Of a stretch of DNA of 64,000 nucleotides, positions 60,401 to 64,000 are shown one piece after another. The first letter of the stretch is position 1. The number at the start of each line of letters is the position of its first letter. A model generated the notes under the pieces. The model was not told the origin of the DNA and searched no databases. It was given only the letters and a program-made list of their open reading frames with translations. This stretch comes from Astropecten irregularis (taxonomy: Eukaryota; Echinodermata; Asteroidea; Paxillosida; Astropectinidae), in contig OZ020262.1 of assembly GCA_963971285.1 (NCBI GenBank), positions 7,597,036 to 7,661,035 of the forward strand, written 5' to 3'. The translations under genes and the position numbers were made by a program.

Positions 60401-62700
60401 CATCGGATCTCATGGAAAATTGCTTTTTTGGGTGTTGAATTTTGCTTTAAAATAATTACTATCTTTTCAACAACGCATTCATTTGTTTGAAGCTGTAGTA
60501 AAATGCCCAATATAAATTATGTATACATTTTAGCGTCCAAGGAAAATTGCTATGCTCTTAAATATGCCCATGATCAGTTGTAGTGTGGATATCTCATGCT
60601 GGCTTCTTTAGTATGACAATATGGTTGTCAACGTATTCCCTTCTTACATAATTATACAGTAGTCCAATAGTCCTTATCTTAGTGTAAGCTAGTTGTCTAG
60701 CACTGGGCAATCTCATAAGAAGAAGGAACTATAGTCATTGCTAGCATAGTAGGTTCGGTACATTCTCGCGTCTATTGCTATTTATTCGGGAATTATTATG
60801 TGTTTTACCTTTCAGTACATTTGCTACCAACGAGTTGCCGAATTTGAACCCACAAACCGTCACCCATGTGAATATACTACTGATATACGACATTGCCTTC
60901 CCTGGCGATAACAGAAGGTACTTATTATACCATTCCATTGTTGTGGGCCTTATGAGGGCGCTCTCACTAACGCCAACTTTGGCGATAAGCGTGGCATGAA
61001 ATTGGAATTAAGCCTAAAATGTCACAATATGAGAACAATGTATTACAGTCGCGTGGTTCAAAATACATGTAATTTCCATTTTCTGAATTTGTAAACTTTA
61101 TTCGATATTTTATTTAAAATGTTAGTGTACTCGGTGTCGGAAACAGCATCCCTAGTAGACCGACAAATAATCAAGATGACCTCAGTTGCTATGGGGAAAT
61201 CTTTTATTCAATTCTCATATGATCATCTGTTTTTATGGAAATCTGTTATTTCTTTCTCCATGTTTTGAACCTTGTACATTAAAGGTAGTATCATACTTTG
61301 GTAAGAAGCCAAAACAGAAATGTTCACAGATTTACGTATAACTTACAGGGTATGAAGATGATGGTGGTAGAAACATACTGTTACAATTTTTCCGCCTGAA
61401 ATGCTGTATTTATCCAGAAAAGAGTATAAAACAACGACCGAAAATCTTTTTGATCTTTTAAAAGATCAAAAATAAAAGAGAAAAGACTAAGAAGAAATAC
61501 TGTGGCCGTTTTTCAATGTTTTCTCAAAAAGTGGGCATCGTATGGAACTGAAATTTTCACAGATGACTGTTACTGTACCGTGTTTGATATATTTGCCCAT
61601 GAATCTGAATTTCTTTGACAAAAACCAAAGTATGATACTACCTTTAATAATAGCCTACAAATGTAAAACCGGTGCGATGTTCATCTTTTGCCTGCAAGTG
61701 TTGTGACATCATCAGACCAAGAAGGGGAGGTAGGGGGTCTCAAAGGACATTTATATTTTTACTCAATAAAGGGGGTATCTCACCGGGCTTGAAACTAGTT
61801 CGTGACTAGTTCGCGACTCGGAGACGTCTCCGAGACGTCTCCGAGACGTTTCCTGAAAATTAGAGAGTCTCCGAGAAATCGCAAGAAGTTTAAACATGTC
61901 GATTTTTTGGAGACGTCACGGAGACTAATCATATATGAAACGTTTCCGCGACTGATAAGTTGAAGACGTCTCCTTTGGAGAAAAACGGCCGCCTCAAGCG
62001 GCTAATTTCATAAGCAAAAGTAGGTAATCCCAGATATATGAACCTATTTGATTGAGTCTTTTCTGAAAATGGTGTCATCCTTATCATTATTTACAACAGA
62101 TTACCGTAATGATTTAATTCATAGCCGAGCTAAAGAAAATTTATCATTGGAAATTATTGCTATAGTTATGACACCGTTTTTGAATAAAACACTCACAAAA
62201 GGTTCATAGAACTGAGTTTGCCCCATTTTTGTTTCATGTAATCTGCCGCCCATCGACTTAATAGTCATTGAGCGCATGCGCATTCCACACATCCCAAGAT
62301 AAAATCTTGGATGCGGTCTGATCACATCATAGCACTTAAAGGCTAAAAGCTGAACATTGTATCACTTTTTTAGGCTTCAAATATCACTATACGAAGAAAT
62401 AATAGATTTACATTAAACAGAATGATCGTACCGTACAACTCGATCGAAACGAACTTTAAACAAAATTTCTCCATTTCGCCAGTCTGATAACATCATGATT
62501 ATGAAATCTTGCCAAGTCAGTTGTGTTTTTACTGATTTACGTATGGACACCGACACATTATAGTCCCCATGTAATATCACCGTTTAATACAAGTATGCTT
62601 GCTTTGTTCCCAGGGCTGCCTGTGACGAGGGCAGCATTAATGATTTACAGATGAGATTAACAAATAGAGGCTTCAATTATACCTGCGTTGAAGATCCCAG
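54227..62700 (+). CDS. CD38-like: CD38/BST1-family ADP-ribosyl cyclase, secreted type (last exon outside window)
   Basis: The family converts NAD to cyclic ADP-ribose and ADP-ribose, and makes NAADP by base exchange, for calcium signalling. Exons 54227-54459, 55666-55792, 57514-57738, 58835-58908, 60816-60917, 62614-62700; all GT-AG and in phase, about 282 codons. The start (54227) is the first ATG after a likely 5'UTR acceptor (ttttgcag at 54192) and opens a signal peptide (hydrophobic 6-20), unlike the type II anchor of human CD38. Conserved: GLWATFMDAF.KDPC, W124 in LFWSG, E145 in TILEES, LTWCG, W189 in FWKAASR, and the catalytic E226 in NELPNL; from W189 on numbering coincides with human CD38. 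Human Cys119 and Cys201 equivalents are Ala118 and Lys201. Glycosylation sites NGS (209) and NTS (218) fall where human CD38 has sites. A GPI signal, if any, would be downstream. Confidence 0.9.
55445..55602. mobile_element. Family B MITE (inverted orientation)
   Basis: The right edge reads taaccaatcatgtattatacct, the reverse complement of the family B start (aggtataatacatgattgg). The interior shares ctgatccaacatgtaca-like and ttgggctcaaa words. The left end and TTAA pair are decayed. It lies in cyclase intron 1. Confidence 0.65.
55666..55792 (+). CDS. CD38-like: ADP-ribosyl cyclase exon 2
   Basis: Encodes GTCDGLWATFMDAFAFKDPC and QASEDDYDDVIE..MPYIEANE. C-x3-W-x2-F-x2-AF-x-K-x-PC with S/TEEDY is a family signature (human DCQSVWDAFKGAF..KHPC..TEEDY). 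The cysteine that follows VP in human CD38 is Ala here. Confidence 0.9.
55962..56107. mobile_element. Inverted-repeat MITE (TCTGGGGCCGATGTCATTAACGC ends)
   Basis: tctggggccgatgtcattaa pairs with tagtgaaatcggtcccaga; gctaaagccc pairs with gggctttagc. A 146-bp element in cyclase intron 2; the ends resemble the GGGGCCAATTTCAT family. Confidence 0.7.
56236..56532. mobile_element. TTAA-targeting MITE, family B
   Basis: Starts aggtataatacatgattggt and ends aatatgtacct followed by TTAA. The middle gttttgatcatacccgagat palindrome-like core is shared with 59161-59499 and 11400-11728. Confidence 0.75.
56793..57484. mobile_element. PIF/Harbinger-like element with GCATCCG repeats
   Basis: Perfect inverted ends aggcccggtcccactg and cagtgggaccgggcct, each flanked by TAA (56790-56792, 57485-57487), a 3-bp target duplication typical of PIF/Harbinger. 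The interior repeats catccg / cggatg and catacg many times. In cyclase intron 2, ending 29 bases before exon 3. Confidence 0.78.
57514..57738 (+). CDS. CD38-like: ADP-ribosyl cyclase exon 3 (active-site cleft)
   Basis: 75 codons. Encodes TLFWSGVPRLALDN, YTILEESFTGFLANELTWCG and the NQCPSRC loop, ending FWKAASRA. It supplies both tryptophans (124, 189) and the glutamate (145) that line the NAD site in the family. The frame stays open on both sides, but acceptor (catttcag) and donor (gtgagt) are clear. Confidence 0.92.
57866..58364. repeat. Double fold-back: palindrome plus flanking inverted repeat
   Basis: 57866-57985 is a palindrome (aataatttcatgaggtgaca / tgtcaccgaatgaaattatt around cgaggcgaagccgag). 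Just downstream, taagtagatctttgtcattt-gattttgattggagg (58022-58058) pairs with cctccaatcaaatgacaagg-atctacta (58331-58358). In cyclase intron 3. Confidence 0.7.
58835..58908 (+). CDS. CD38-like: ADP-ribosyl cyclase exon 4
   Basis: Short exon (74 bases) encoding FARQAKGVVSIALNGSRTDA and FRNT. Aligns with human RFAEAACDVVHVMLNGSRS; the CD38 cysteine (AAC) is Lys (QAK). Contains an NGS site. Acceptor atgtttag, donor gtatga. Confidence 0.86.
59161..59499. mobile_element. Family B MITE
   Basis: Starts aggtataatacatgattggt and ends ccaatccagtactgtacct. The target TTAA is decayed on both sides. Shares acactttgtctaatccaaca and aaaatagcgaaaacctgact with 7989-8155. In cyclase intron 4. Confidence 0.75.
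59748..59876. mobile_element. Short inverted-repeat element (GGGTGCATTCGTTTAGCT ends)
   Basis: gggtgcattcgtttagct and agctaaacgaatgcaccc (with a one-base overlap difference) form perfect ends of a 129-bp element in cyclase intron 4. Confidence 0.72.
60816..60917 (+). CDS. CD38-like: ADP-ribosyl cyclase exon 5 (catalytic glutamate)
   Basis: Encodes STFATNELPNLNPQTVTHVN and ILLIYDIAFPGDNR. The Glu of NELPNL is the catalytic residue by alignment (human SVEVHNL, molluscan cyclase ELPNL). Thr221 is conserved with human CD38, where the molluscan cyclase has Phe. Acceptor cctttcag, donor gtactt. Confidence 0.9.
61283..61643. mobile_element. TTAA-targeting MITE, family A (well preserved)
   Basis: TTAA at 61279-61282 and 61644-61647. 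The ends aggtagtatcatactttggt and accaaagtatgatactacct are perfect inverted repeats. Best reference copy in the window; cyclase intron 5. Confidence 0.86.
61785..61985. repeat. GACGTCTCCGA motif cluster
   Basis: Tandem and dispersed copies of the palindromic gagacgtctccgaga, with variants gagagtctccgag, tggagacgtcacggagac and gaagacgtctcctttgg. It is preceded by agttcgtgactagttcgcga. Probably a degraded element with subterminal repeats. Confidence 0.6.
62614..62700 (+). CDS. CD38-like: ADP-ribosyl cyclase exon 6
   Basis: Encodes AACDEGSINDLQMRLTNRGF and NYTCVEDP. Aligns with human [23 protein letters not shown], supplying the C254-C275 pair equivalents. Donor gtaagt at 62701; the final exon with the last two cysteines is past the window end or not visible. 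Confidence 0.88.
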
Positions 62701-62788
62701 GTAAGTTTAATACGTTTATAAGTTTATGTAAATACATACATGTACATGAGGAAAACCGGAGAACCCGGAGAAAACCCCCAACACATTT

Positions 62789-63392
62789 AAGGCCTATTTA
62801 CACATACGCGACTTTGTCGCGCAACAATGTCGCGTGCATTTTTTTTTTACTGCGCACAAATCAATGGGTGTACTCGACATGTACTCGACAAAGAAGTGCG
62901 ACTTGTCGCGCGACTTTTTGAAATCAAATTCAAAGTGATTTTGTCGCGCGACAAAAAAAGTTGCACACGTATTTCCCTATGTCTTCACATGCCAGCTGTA
63001 TTGATTGGTTGGGAAAGATGGACAATAAAATAATAATAGGTCCAGTAATGTAGTGAGTTGCACGAGACATCCAACAGAAATGCCGGGTGAGAAGACAACA
63101 TAATTATGCCTAATTATGATCTCCTCCTGAGGGTATGATGCTCCTAAGATCGCCCTGCAGCTGCCAAATAACAGTTGCCACCTGAGCAAACTATATTTTT
63201 CCGAACACGAAGAAAATGAAGCATATGAGGTGGCAATTTATTGAAAAAATAAAGTCTGTTTTTGATTTTCATCATTAAAATTTGGAAAAAGTCAGGCGAC
63301 ATAATCGCGTACTTTTGGACAGCTAAGCGTGTGCGACATTGTCGCGCGACTTAAATCGTTGGGACAAAGTCGCGTATGTGTAAATAGGCCTT
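62789..63392. mobile_element. GTCGCGCGAC element, tandem copy 1
   Basis: aaggcctatttacacatacg with cgactttgtcgcgc pairs with caaagtcgcgtatgtg and taaataggcctt. The palindrome gtcgcgcgac recurs on both sides of a unique centre (atgtcttcacatgccagctg, tggttgggaaagatggac). Confidence 0.8.
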
Positions 63393-63393
63393 A

Positions 63394-63981
63394 AAGGCCT
63401 ATTAACACATACGCGACTTTGTCGCGCGACAATGTCCCGTGTATTTTTAACTGCGCACAAATAAATGGGCGTGTTTGCATTTACGCGACAAAGTAGTGCG
63501 ACTTGTCGCGCGACTTTTTGAAATCAAATTGAAAGTGATTTTGTCGCGCGACAAAAAAAGATGCACACGTATTTCCCTATGTCCTAACGTGCCAGCTGCA
63601 TTGATTTCTTGGGAAAGATGGACAAAATAATAATAACTGAGGTCCAGAAATATAATTAATTGTCTGAAACACCCAACAAACATGATATAGATGGCGGGTG
63701 AAAAGACAACATAATTATGCCTAATTATGATCGCCTTCTGAGGGTATAGGATCGCCCTAGCTGCCCCAAAACCAGTAGGCCCCTAAGCAAAATATATTCT
63801 TCCGACCACGAAAAAAATGAGGCATATGAGGTGGAAATTTTTTAATTTTTTGAAAAAGAAAAGGTCTGTTTTATGATTTTTATCACAAAATTTGGCAAAA
63901 GTCGCGCGACAGATCGCTTACTTTTGGACAGCTGCGCGTGTGCGACTTTGTCGCGCGACTTAGTCGCGTATGTGTAAATAG
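63394..63981. mobile_element. GTCGCGCGAC element, tandem copy 2
   Basis: A second copy directly abutting the first, same orientation. It starts aaggcctattaacacatacg; the right end tcgcgtatgtgtaaatag lacks the last five bases. The centre shares gggaaagatggacaaaataa and cacgtatttccctatgtc with copy 1. Confidence 0.78.
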
Positions 63982-64000
63982 TATAGTTTTTATGTAAATA

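Noticed and set aside
4147-62700. The peptide letters 'ADPR' repeated in ZC3H13 and an ADP-ribosyl cyclase gene in the same window
   Set aside because: The coincidence is in one-letter amino-acid code only and has no biological meaning.
1-64000. Autonomous transposon, retroelement or endogenous virus
   Set aside because: I found no ORF with reverse transcriptase, integrase or transposase motifs; all mobile DNA seen here is short and non-coding.

Overview
This is a stretch of eukaryotic, clearly metazoan, draft genome: spliced genes with canonical GT-AG introns of about 0.2-5 kb, AT-rich non-coding DNA, a very high density of small inverted-repeat transposons, and a 200-base assembly gap (38510-38709). 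A CD38-type ADP-ribosyl cyclase with a cleavable signal peptide, an AGFG1 gene and a ZC3H13 gene together fit a marine invertebrate, and I lean towards an echinoderm or related deuterostome. That placement is inference; no sequence search was possible.

Layout. (1) 1366-11079, + strand: the last eight coding exons of ZC3H13, the arginine-rich scaffold of the m6A writer-associated complex; its CCCH-finger exons lie upstream of the window. (2) 11080-24297: no recognisable gene; possible 3'UTRs plus transposon remnants. (3) 24298-36104, - strand: seven exons of AGFG1 (ArfGAP with FG repeats, an endocytic adaptor), ending in an NPF tail. The first exon, which should carry the ArfGAP zinc finger, was not found and may lie in the assembly gap. 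(4) 36105-44500: repeats, nested transposons and the gap. (5) 44501-47180, + strand: a two-exon gene for a five-finger C2H2 protein with a minisatellite-coded Ser/Thr/Val-rich tail. (6) 47181-54226: repeats. (7) 54227-62700, + strand: six exons of a secreted-type CD38/BST1-family ADP-ribosyl cyclase; the last exon is outside the window. The four genes have unrelated roles (RNA methylation, vesicle traffic, transcription, NAD signalling) and I see no operon-like logic.

The unusual content is in the non-coding DNA. At least a dozen short non-autonomous elements sit at TTAA targets, and several otherwise different families share an end that reads AGG(n)~15 then TTGGTAA. At two places (41055-41851 and 53415-54026) such an element lies between two copies of the same ~125-165 bp host sequence. 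Three elements of a hAT-like family are filled with degenerate copies of GAGTAC, two of them with clear 8-bp target duplications. Two long hairpins lie in AGFG1 introns, each with a spacer that repeats a piece of its own arm. In the cyclase both partners of the human Cys119-Cys201 disulfide are replaced, while all the catalytic-site residues I could align are kept.
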